Assembly: GCA_022577435.1 (NCBI GenBank)
Contig: JAKOON010000067.1
Coordinates: 542,252-606,251, forward strand
Reading direction: 5' to 3'
DNA length: 64,000 nucleotides
From: Embiotoca jacksoni
Lineage: Eukaryota > Chordata > Actinopteri > Embiotocidae
Position 1 is the first letter of the stretch. Every line of letters begins with the position of its first letter. Below are positions 55,700 to 64,000 of this stretch, one piece after another. The translations under genes and the position numbers were made by a program. Below the pieces are notes generated by a model that was not told the DNA's origin, did not search any database, and saw only the letters and a list, made by a program, of their open reading frames with translations.

Positions 55700-55918
55700 C
55701 AGCCGCCTTCCCCCCGTCGCTCTGAGGGAGTGAGAGTCAGGAAAGGAGGGAAGAGAACAAGAGCTGGAGTTAAAGGGAAAATAAAACAAATAAATAAAGC
55801 AGGGATATCCATAGAGTGCAGGGAAATAAGAGGACATGAAGGTGGACCCTTCAGTAAGTGATTAGTAGCCCTATTTAAATAAAGACCATGAATACACTGT
55901 AAAGAGAAAAGCTCTTTT

Positions 55919-55945
55919 TTTCTTCTTCTTCTTCTTCTTCTTCTT
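55919..55945. repeat. (TTC)n microsatellite
   Basis: TTC array of about nine units, followed by a T/C-rich stretch. Confidence 0.9.
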
Positions 55946-55974
55946 TCCTGCTTCTTCTTTTTCCCCCCCTCTCG

Positions 55975-56410
55975 TTTGATTGATCTCGGTGTCGGTGTGC
56001 GGTGATTGATTGGATTGCCTGCGGAACATCATCCCGCTAACTAGTCACTCTGAGAAGGGTGTTTGTCACTGCCATTGATCTTCTTGTAAATGAAATGTTC
56101 CATTTCCAGTGCATTTTATTGTTAAATGCAGTTCATTAGCCGCTCTGAGATTTATGGCCGTGTCTCCTCTCTCGGGCTCGACGGAGAAAGGGAGAAGGGC
56201 TTTTTGGAAAAAAGAAAAAAGAGAGAGAGAGACAGGGAGCAGGGCACAGACAAGTGTTGATGGTATGGAGCTGCTGCACACTTGATTGATGTGGCCCAAG
56301 TTTGCCAAGAGATGAGAGATGTAATGATGGTGGAGAGCGACCGAGCTTCCTGATATAGTGTAGTTACACTACTTATCATCACTCCCCCGCGCTGGGCTTT
56401 TATTAATGCT
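55975..56410. other. CNE-like unique block
   Basis: GTGATTGATTGGATTGCC, CAGTTCATTAGCCGC, GAGATGTAATGATGG and GGGCTTTTATTAATGC in mostly unique sequence, with a short GA repeat at 56219-56232. Candidate regulatory DNA by composition. Confidence 0.35.
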
Positions 56411-56647
56411 CCCACATATTCAGGAATATTGGGAATAGACTGGATATTTTTCTCATATTTTGATCTTTAAATGCTGGAATGGTTGTAAGAAAGTTGATAT
56501 TATATTTTGAAATACCGTATTTAGGTTGTATAGTTAGTTTTTTGTTTTTTTTTAACATCTGTAGAGGAAGAAATACTTTCATCACTTTGCTGGCCTGTTT
56601 GGAATTTTATTTCGTCTGGACGGGATCGTGAGTGTTTCATATACTGG

Positions 56648-56865
56648 CTCCTTTTTTTATTCGTTTTCTGGAGGTCCATCTGCAATTAATATAAAAAAAA
56701 TAAGCTTCAAAAAGCCGTGTTTTTGTGTTCTGTTTGATTGACGGGCCCTGTGCAGTCAGGTTACAGCTATCGGTATCGTCCGGTTTCCAATCAGATCAAG
56801 CTCCTCCCCCAGCTCGTCCAAATATGGTCACTTCCTGCTCCAAACCGATTCGAACTCGCGAGACG
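56648..56865 (-). repeat. F1, copy 9 (truncated, inverted)
   Basis: TTTTCTGGAGGTCCATCTGC, CTGTTTGATTGACGGGCC, AGTCAGGTTACAGCTATCGG, CCAAATATGGTCACTTCCTG and CTCCAAACCGATTCGAAC. The half with the CTCF-like core and the AGTCTATG terminus is absent. Confidence 0.8.
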
Positions 56866-58090
56866 ATGCCGACCAAAAGAAAAATCTGAACTGGAGGCTT
56901 CATAAGCGGTTCACAAACCTGCAGTCCACCTTCTCCATGTTTAACTTTTACATTCAGGTTTATAAAGAGGACACATCCACTTTCTGCTCTGCCCTTTAGA
57001 CCAAAGTTATATTTTCCAGTTATTTCCAAGGAAAAAGAACCAAATGTGTACAAGAGATGAACAGTCTGGGAAACATGTACATCACTCAGATTTCTATCGT
57101 GGCCCCTTGATGAGGTCTCTGGTTTAGATCATGATGTGACCTCTTCTTATAAGTCTCCAACTATTTATCTGAGGCCCGTTTCTGCTGCTTCGAAGCTTCT
57201 TTTTTTTTTTTTCACCCTTTAAACATCTTGTTTTGACATTTTCCATCAGAAAACCTTTTTCCGCTTTTCTCTCCGCTGCTCCGTCGTCGTCGGCCTTTGA
57301 CGTGATTTTTTTTCATTTATTATTTATTTGTTTAACAGTGAAGCTTGCGGTTTTGACGCAGCCTGATTGCCTGTTGGTGAATCACAGCTTGTTAAGGAGT
57401 TCCTGGCACACGGAGGAGTCACACCGCACCGCTGTTTGCCCGGCAAACAGTCTGCAAAGACAGGTGCAATTACAAAAGCAAAGTTTGCTCACACTGCTCG
57501 GTCTTAATGGAAAGGAGGCTTGAATGTACTTGAATCAGGCCTCTGACGGACATTTGTACTATCTGACTCCTGACTAGAGTTTTTCACAATATCATACGGT
57601 GTTCCTCGTCTTTGTTCCCGTTATTATTATTCCGCTTCTTCTTCTTTTTCTCCGCTACAAGTGATTGAAAACTCATCAGATTTGTCTTGTAGGTTGTAAA
57701 ATTGCTCCCAGTACTCGGGGCACAAACACATGACACTAATTGACTCAATGGCGGCGCTGTAACAATCAACTATATGCAATTATCTAAAAAAAAAAAACGG
57801 TCTCGGGCGAGAATCAAAAGTCTTTCACTATTTGAATCTGTGAAAGTGTCTGCATCGTTGCTCTGATACACTTCTGCTTTACAGATGTCAACGTTTGTGA
57901 CTTTTAGTTGACGGTTTAAACTCACACGCTGATGTCAGCAATCACTTATTCCAGGGTGGAGGAGGTGGTATTATCAGTTTTGTTTTCTCCGCTGGATTTG
58001 TGTTCGTAGCGCCCAACGCTGAGTCTGACAGGCAGTCGAGGAGGAAATAACATGCAGCCGAGCATCTCTGTCTGTTGGCTTTTTTTTTTT
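56866..58090. other. Unclassified DNA
   Basis: Unique sequence with T runs near 57201 and A12 near 57786. No gene supported. Confidence 0.45.
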
Positions 58091-58350
58091 TTTCCAATAG
58101 TGATAGTAAGCACTCGTGCACAGTATGATAACCATCAATTCAATCAATTTGACGTCCACAGATTAAATAACACAGAAGACACAGATGTGCAGATAACTAT
58201 TAATGGACGGGCTTTGTTCTCTTTGCTAAAAATAAATTTAACTGTTGCGCAACATTTAAGGCCGAAGTTACATTTCCTTGCAGAAAGCCTGGATGTGACT
58301 ACGGCTGTTATGATGACGGTCAACTGTCATACAAATGATTGTGATTAATG
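58091..58350. other. CNE-like unique block
   Basis: CCATCAATTCAATCAATTTG, CTATTAATGGACG and GATTGTGATTAATGG in unique sequence. The plus-strand frame through it (to 58345) has no family. Confidence 0.25.
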
Positions 58351-58477
58351 GCTTAATTGTCTTTTTTTTATGCATTTTATTCTACTCTATTAATAGTTTG
58401 ATCATAGACCTTATGTAGGGGAACATATATATACTGTCTTTAAACCCCCTGCGGTGTCGGTAAACTAAATCCATGAT

Positions 58478-58540
58478 GTTAGGTTAGGTTAGGTTAGGTT
58501 AGGTAGTTACTTTATTAATCCCCGAGCGGAATTTTTTTTA
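58478..58540. repeat. (GTTAG)5 and retroelement-tail-like word
   Basis: (GTTAG)5 at 58478-58503 is followed by GTTACTTTATTAATCCCCGA, a word seen at 3' ends of fish retroelements. The pentamer is a short local repeat, not a telomere. Confidence 0.4.
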
Positions 58541-59050
58541 ATGTTAAAGTCAACAAATGCTCCTTTGAAATCTGGTTGGATGAACATTAGTAACTTCAGT
58601 GTTTAGAGATAAACAGTTGATGGAGCCACTATAAAAAACATGATAGCTTCACTTTCAGCTTTGTTTTACCAATACTTGTTGAATCTTATGTATCTTATGG
58701 CAAACAGTGTATTTTGGCATAAATGATGTGTTGATAATGGTGCAAAACTACGTGAAAATGCATAGTTTATAGTTTGATAACTGCACACAAACCTACGGGA
58801 ATAAGTCGTTCTTCACTCGTGTGCCATTAAACCACAGTCGAAGAAGTTTGACAGAAGTTTCCAGTGAGACTGTGTTGAGTATATTAAACATTCAGTGTAA
58901 AATGCCAGGCTACTCTGAGCAGAGATTTTTGGTCTTTTTAATTGGTGTTATTAGGCACAGCGGAGACGTTTCTCACTGCAGGGCCGACACCACCGAGGTT
59001 AGTCTGGCATTTTCACTAGATATCATTATTTATTTATTTTTTTGATGGTT

Positions 59051-59350
59051 GTTGGGGAAAACCCAGGTGGAGCGATAGATCAGCAGTAATGGCGACAACA
59101 TGTCCGGTTAATGGAAAGAAGAGAGGATCTCTGAGATAGTAACTTCTGCAGAAAGGGAAGTGGCGACGCGGAGACGAGTAAAAAAAAAAAAAAAATCCAT
59201 TAATACAACTTTCATGATGCAGGCCGGTCTCCCGGGAATCAGCAAGTCAAAGAACAACCAAAAGCTGCCGGGGATTTGGACACTGCCGTGAAACCCAGGG
59301 GACGCTGTGGATTATACCGCTTAACAAGCTCATGAACTAATACCTTAATT
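59051..59350. other. CNE-like unique block
   Basis: GGATTATACCGC and TACCTTAATTAATACC within unique sequence, interrupted by A15 near 59180. Composition-based call. Confidence 0.25.
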
Positions 59351-60301
59351 AATACCTTTGTTGTTTTACCTGAGAAAACAAACGATCCCCATCTTCCGGT
59401 GAATATCTCGCTTTCTTCGTGATAAGTTGTATTGTTGTCTGAAAAACTTAGAGAACAGTGAATTTTTTTTTTTTTAAAGAAATATTGTTACACCTTGTTA
59501 ACACCTTTCGTTACTACTCGCTAGCAGCGGTAAGATTTATGTTTTGTTTTGGCTTACGCAGCAACATGTTGGGAGCCGGGTGTTGATTAGTCGTGTTTCT
59601 GCGCTGCACTTCCCCCAGAGATAACCTGTCAATCAAATCAGTAAGTGATGCTTTTTGACACCTGCTGGTTATACTATGGCGGGTTTTTATTTTTATTTTT
59701 ATTTTTACCTCCTGATTCGACGACAAAGAACGATCAAAACTGAAAAAGTCCAACGCTCACAATGAACTGGCTTCAGAACTAAAAGCAGAACGTAAAAAAG
59801 AAAACTTTAGCTGTCATGCGGTTTAGAGGGGGAGAGTGTAAACCAGCATACTTTCTGTTGCATCACATACATACCACGAGTACATCAGTTTGGTTGAGAA
59901 TCGTCCTAAAGCACGATTTTGTTAGCCGAGTTGAAACTGATTTTATCTACGCGAGTAAAGTTTGGACGTTTGGCAGAATCCAAAGAAAAGGTGTCGGCAG
60001 AAGATCTCAAATCGAACCATCGCAGCGTTTGCTGACGCGACTTAATATGCTAAAACAACCTAATTTGCTACGCAGCATTTGTTTGTTATTTAATTCTTTT
60101 TTTTAAATTTTATTTCATCAAACGATCAACATGAACCAAAAAAAAATCAAATACATCCAGTTGGCTCCGATGTTTTAAGAATCGCCTCGTTGTTGGTGTT
60201 GCTGTCCGGAGGTGAACTCCACCTGCAGAGTTTTATCTTCATTAAGGGAAATCTTTATCAGTTGTTTTGTTTTTTTTTGCTGGTCGACAACTTCACCTCC
60301 C
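59351..60301. other. Unclassified AT-rich DNA
   Basis: Unique AT-rich sequence with (TTTTA)n-type units near 59687-59706. The 96-codon frame from 59816 has no family. Confidence 0.45.
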
Positions 60302-60392
60302 TTTTTTTTTTTTTTTTTTTTTTTTTTCGATAACAAACGAGCGGGCACGGCGTCACAGTGTAAACCCGCGGGCGGCGGCGGCGGCGGCGGCG
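60302..60392. repeat. T26 and (GGC)n
   Basis: T26 at 60302-60327 and a GGC triplet array at 60370-60392. The frames through them are homopolymer artefacts. Confidence 0.9.
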
Positions 60393-60399
60393 CCGGGAC

Positions 60400-60575
60400 C
60401 CCGATGTTGTTTCTCATCCATATTCAATCCCTCCGAATCGGGGATGGCGACATATGGTTGGTACTCGCGCTACATCTCCCCCTCCTCTGTACAACAGATA
60501 CAAATTCAGAATTGGATTTAACACTTCAATTCCCCACTGACCAACAAGGCTGACACAATTACTGTGCCGGAGATG
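60400..60575. other. CNE-like unique block
   Basis: CATCCATATTCAATCCC, GAATTGGATTTAACAC and CACAATTACTGTGCC in a compact unique block between simple repeats. Confidence 0.3.
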
Positions 60576-60577
60576 CC

Positions 60578-60581
<4 letters not shown>

Positions 60582-60634
<53 letters not shown>
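60582..60634. repeat. (AC)n microsatellite
   Basis: AC array of 53 bases. Confidence 0.97.
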
Positions 60635-60638
<4 letters not shown>

Positions 60639-60863
60639 GGTGTAATCCAATTAGAACCCAGCCAGTGTTCATGCTGGTGTATGTGTGTGTTCAAGAGGCA
60701 GTTTTTCTTTTTTTTTTTTTTATGAGAAAATTCATAATGCAAAAGTTTTCGTGATGTCTCTGTTTGAAACGGAGGAACGTTTGAATCGGACTCGAGCATA
60801 ATGTTCTCGCTAAGTACGCAGCGTTTGTTTTTGCAGCCATCTGCCCGGCTGGTGATGTCTCCC

Positions 60864-60875
60864 GGGGGGGGGGGG
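60864..60875. repeat. G run
   Basis: 12 consecutive Gs, 20 bases before a CACGTG/DR1 composite. Confidence 0.85.
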
Positions 60876-60893
60876 TTCAGTGATCAGGAGCCA

Positions 60894-60910
60894 CACGTGA
60901 CCTTTGACCT
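60894..60910 (-). promoter_or_regulatory. E-box overlapping a perfect DR1
   Basis: CACGTG (60894-60899) overlaps TGACCTTTGACCT (60898-60910), a second perfect AGGTCA-A-AGGTCA site in the window. Confidence 0.4.
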
Positions 60911-61333
60911 TTTAAAACTATATGTTGAGAATAGCTTCTTCTCACGTAGCTTCTGGTCTTTTTTGTTGTTGTTGTTGTTGGTTTTTTTTTCTATTCCCAG
61001 TTCGACAAAATCCATTAAAAGTTGTAGCTGATTTTTTTTCTCCACAGCAGCATAAATAATATAAATAAAAGAAGAAGAAGAAGCTCCGAGTCTTGAATGC
61101 CAACGTGATCGTACGAGTTACACACGAAACAACCACGTGCACGTCTTGGCTATTAATTACCAAACAAAGTTTGCGTTTTTCTTTTTTTTATGCGAGTGCG
61201 TTTCCTCGAGGGCGTCGCGGAAAACACCGCCGCGTCCTCGAACGCCCCTCGTGCCCCTCCCTCGGAGATAATCGGGGAGGCGGTGGATCAATACCGTCTT
61301 TGAATCGATCTTAGGAAGACGTTGTCAGATAAC
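60911..61333. other. Unclassified DNA
   Basis: Unique sequence with short TTG and GAA repeats. Nothing recognised. Confidence 0.45.
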
Positions 61334-61407
61334 GGGGAGGACGGGGGGGGGACGGAGGGACGGGGGGACGGGGGGACGGGGGAGGGGGGGAGGGAGAGGG
61401 AGAGATC
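61334..61407 (+). repeat. G-tract minisatellite, strong quadruplex candidate
   Basis: ACGGGGGG-type 8-bp units with at least eight G runs of three or more on the plus strand. Confidence 0.85.
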
Positions 61408-61537
61408 CAGATAAACACAGAAATGTGCTGATTAAGCGAACTTTGACAGCCTCTTGCTGTTTTACATCCACTTTCTGTTAATCCCCGACGGCGGCAGTCG
61501 GGTTTACGGGAGAATAAAGAGCACCCAAAATCTACCA

Positions 61538-61540
<3 letters not shown>

Positions 61541-61586
<46 letters not shown>
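61541..61586. repeat. (CA)n microsatellite
   Basis: CA array of 46 bases. Confidence 0.97.
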
Positions 61587-61591
<5 letters not shown>

Positions 61592-61808
61592 AATAGCCGT
61601 GTGACTTAACGGCCGGTGTGCGGCTCGTACCGACTCCAAAGTTCAGTTGGGTTCTTAAAAGTCACCGCGGAGCGTCGAGGACGCCGTTAAGAAAATGTGC
61701 CGCCGAGGCGTCAGCTTGGGTTTCACAACATTACATCACCTGTCTTAATTGATCCGCTTGTTTGGGCTCATTTCATACCTGCATGGAAGTGCTGATGAAG
61801 GGGGTCTG
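61587..61808. other. CpG-rich then CNE-like DNA
   Basis: A CpG-rich start (CACCGCGGAGCGTCGAGGAC) leads into a block with CTGTCTTAATTGATCC. No gene. Confidence 0.3.
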
Positions 61809-61826
61809 CCCCCCCCCCCCCACCGG

Positions 61827-61887
<61 letters not shown>
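61809..61887. repeat. C run plus (GT)n microsatellite
   Basis: C13 at 61809-61821 and GT array 61829-61887. Confidence 0.96.
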
Positions 61888-61890
<3 letters not shown>

Positions 61891-62105
61891 CAGGTATTAG
61901 CCCTGACAGATCGCACTGTTAATTGCTAATTGTGTTTCTCATTAGGCGCCGGGGTGACAGGTGTTGTTAGAGTGTTGTGAGTTCTTCTCGGCGCCCTCCC
62001 GTGAATTGCGCCTCGCCTCGCCCGCGCACCACATCGCCGATCCGCTCACTAATGGTTCCCCCGAGAACTCCCATCAGGCCCCTGGGCTCGGCTGCAGCGA
62101 GGCAA
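61888..62105. other. CNE-like, GC-rich block
   Basis: GTTAATTGCTAATTGTG and CTCATTAGGCGCC, then a GC-rich part with GATCCGCTCACTAATGG. Candidate regulatory DNA. Confidence 0.3.
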
Positions 62106-62110
62106 GGGGC

Positions 62111-62127
62111 GGGGGGGGGGGGGGGGG
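62111..62127. repeat. G17 homopolymer
   Basis: 17 Gs. Confidence 0.9.
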
Positions 62128-62815
62128 CTTTAGATACTGTGTAGCAGCAACAGCCGCATTGGGAGCGATCTCCCCCGACAGACAAGCTTTTTGTCAACTG
62201 GCACTTCCTGGCTTTTTTTTTTTTTTTTTGTCACTTTAGATTGAGAGCAGCCAGTTGAACACAACGTGCTCACAAAGTCGTCTTTGCATTTCGTTTACTC
62301 ACATTTTGCTGTAACAACGAGACGTTCACGTGACACCAAATTACGACTGTAATCCCCCAAAAACGACGTCGCTTAGGATGTAAACATTAGCGAAACAAAA
62401 TGTTAACCTGAAGGAGAAAGCTGCAAAATAATAACTTTCACTTCAAAGTGTTTCTTTCCCGGCGTGCGGCCGGTTCCCTTCAGTTTACGTCACCTCTTTC
62501 TTTCCTCCTTTGGAAAATGTACTTTGTCATTTCATTATTTTTCATCTTGAGAGTGAAGAAATGAGATTACAAAAGTCAAACAACTTTTTTGTTTTTTTGG
62601 GTGGAGGGCGGGAGAGGGGGAGCCGGAGGGGGGAAGGGGAGGGGGAGGGCACACTTGATTTGAAAAGAAACCAAAAATGGGGTCACTTCGTCACCCGCTC
62701 CACTCACATCTGAGACATGTTTAATGTCCTTAAGACCACATTTACTTCCACATTACAAGACAGAGAGGCTTCTAATGTGATGCACGTAAAAAAAAAAAAT
62801 AAAAAAAAGTGCGGC
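62128..62815. other. Unclassified DNA
   Basis: T run at 62213-62229, G-rich tract 62603-62648 and A-rich 62788-62808. No gene. Confidence 0.5.
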
Positions 62816-63010
62816 ATTCATATTTAAAACTCCACTCAGCCGCTTGAGCACAGCGGGGTCAATGATTTCCAGTCGTGTACTCACTCGGGACAATGAAATA
62901 TGAAAGCATGAGCTGTTTTATTGGATGCGGAAATTTGCATCTTAGACCATCGGCGAAGGCACGACTTGTGTCTCGGTGAAGGCCCGATGTGCTTCGAGGG
63001 GAGGATAATG
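62816..63010. other. CNE-like unique block
   Basis: GTCAATGATTTCC, GTTTTATTGGATGC and AAATTTGCATCTTAG (octamer-like ATTTGCAT) in unique sequence. Confidence 0.3.
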
Positions 63011-64000
63011 GACTTCTGCTTCAGTTTTATTTAGTTGGTTTTTTTTGTTAGATTTCCCAACAAAAACATTTGCACTTGCTCATCACCAGAAAAAGAAGAA
63101 AACTGTGGTGTGAAATGCACGAACAGTGAGCTGTTAGTTAGATGCCTCATTTGTAAATTCAGAGTCACAGAATTGTGTTAACTTTTTTTGGGGGGTATTT
63201 TGTAATGTTTTGTTACATTACTTTCCCAGTTGGTACAATTTGTTGTGAATTCGTCTTTGCGCCATATAATCACAGCAACAGTGAACGTAACCCCCCCCTC
63301 CCCCCCCCCCAAAAAAATAAAATAATAAACACTGCGGAGTTTTTTATATTCTGTTGACTTCCACCCTATTTTGAGCACAAAATTGCAATGAACTTGTTTG
63401 TATTTTGGGTTCTGATGCCAAAACACACCAAAACGATTTACGTTTACCGAATTGTTTCCAACCGTTCATCCTAGCTGGCGTGATAGCGTGCGAGGCGTTC
63501 AGGGAACGACGGCAAAGTGCGAGCTTTTAGCGCTAAAGCGCACGTGAGGCTTTTTAAGTGACGCTACAAGAAATGGACTCGCTCCCTCAAAACCGCACGC
63601 AAACTGAAAATTTGTACCGTCGATCTGTGATGTCATTTCCTGTCTCTTAAGTGTCATTCGGGAACTGGTGTCAAAATCAACGTACAAGTACGGCAAACTT
63701 TTAAAACGACATCCAGCCTCAGTGCTTTTTAAATACGAAGGAATTCAGCAGCAAGTCGCAGGAAAAGTTGTGTAAAGTTGTGACACTGAAAACAGATCAT
63801 TCTTAACATTTGTAATATTTGAATGATTATTCGAGGCTGTTGTTTTTATCGTGTTGCATGATATAGAAATGCTACTTTTTTTTTTTTTTATTGTACACCT
63901 TCTACCTCTGTTTCTGTTTATTGAAGAAATGATATGGATCCCATAAAAAGACCGATCCTCCATCAGAACCTCCCTCCCTGTCTGTGCAAATTAGCTTTAA
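63011..64000. other. Unclassified AT-rich DNA to the window end
   Basis: C-rich and A-rich run at 63291-63317 and T run near 63876-63889. No gene recognised; any feature crossing the edge cannot be judged. Confidence 0.45.

Noticed and set aside
58478..58503. Interstitial telomere-like TTAGG repeat
   Set aside because: Only five units of a pentamer; vertebrate telomeres are TTAGGG. It is a short local repeat.
59610..59680. Another F1 fragment (CCTGTCAATCAAATCAG)
   Set aside because: Only one short shared word; the rest does not follow F1 order.

Overview
The window looks like nuclear DNA of a ray-finned (teleost) fish. The evidence is 16 long (CA/TG)n arrays in 64 kb, many poly(A)/poly(T) runs, and several dispersed repeats of a kind I know from percomorph fish genomes: a TTAA-bounded DNA element at 16652-17050, a repeat with the word CAGAAATAAACATGTTTACA at 51798-52075, and LINE-like 3' tails containing TTTGGCGCT and TATAAAT. 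There are no ribosome-binding sites, operons or dense coding, so it is not prokaryotic.

I find no protein-coding gene, tRNA, rRNA or recognised microRNA that I can support. The longest open frames (up to about 170 codons) run through simple repeats or poly(T)/poly(C) and read as low-complexity peptides. Four short stretches with some exon or promoter flavour are flagged at low confidence: 3330-3511 minus, 44002-44107 plus, 47403-47537 plus and 49857-50201 minus.

Layout. 1-10 kb: unique AT-rich DNA, two copies of dispersed family F1, two GC-rich islands (5485-5770 and a promoter-like one at 7441-7725), and unique blocks resembling conserved non-coding elements (CNE-like). 10-24 kb: the young F1 copies (10712, 17835 and the inverted 21471), a four-step compound tetranucleotide array abutting a small DNA transposon, and the first copy of family F2 (19891). 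23-33 kb: the densest simple-repeat zone, alternating with CNE-like blocks. 33-42 kb: older F1 copies, the inverted F2 copy (38150) with an adjacent RFX-type X-box, and a LINE-like 3' end. 40-51 kb: the most CNE-like unique blocks (40564, 45871, 47720, 48561) and a 140-bp direct duplication. 51-64 kb: a teleost repeat, a long facing TG/CA pair (54371-54575), one more F1 copy, G-tracts and further CNE-like blocks.

Inference: the lack of exons plus many unique TAATTA/ATTA-rich blocks fits a gene desert or long intron near a developmental regulator. I cannot name that gene. The most interesting non-obvious pattern is that three different dispersed repeats (F1, F2 and the TTAA element) all carry a CTCF-like core of the form CCAC-N-AG-R-GG. 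This suggests mobile elements may have seeded candidate insulator sites here. All motif and CNE calls are by eye, with no alignment or database search.
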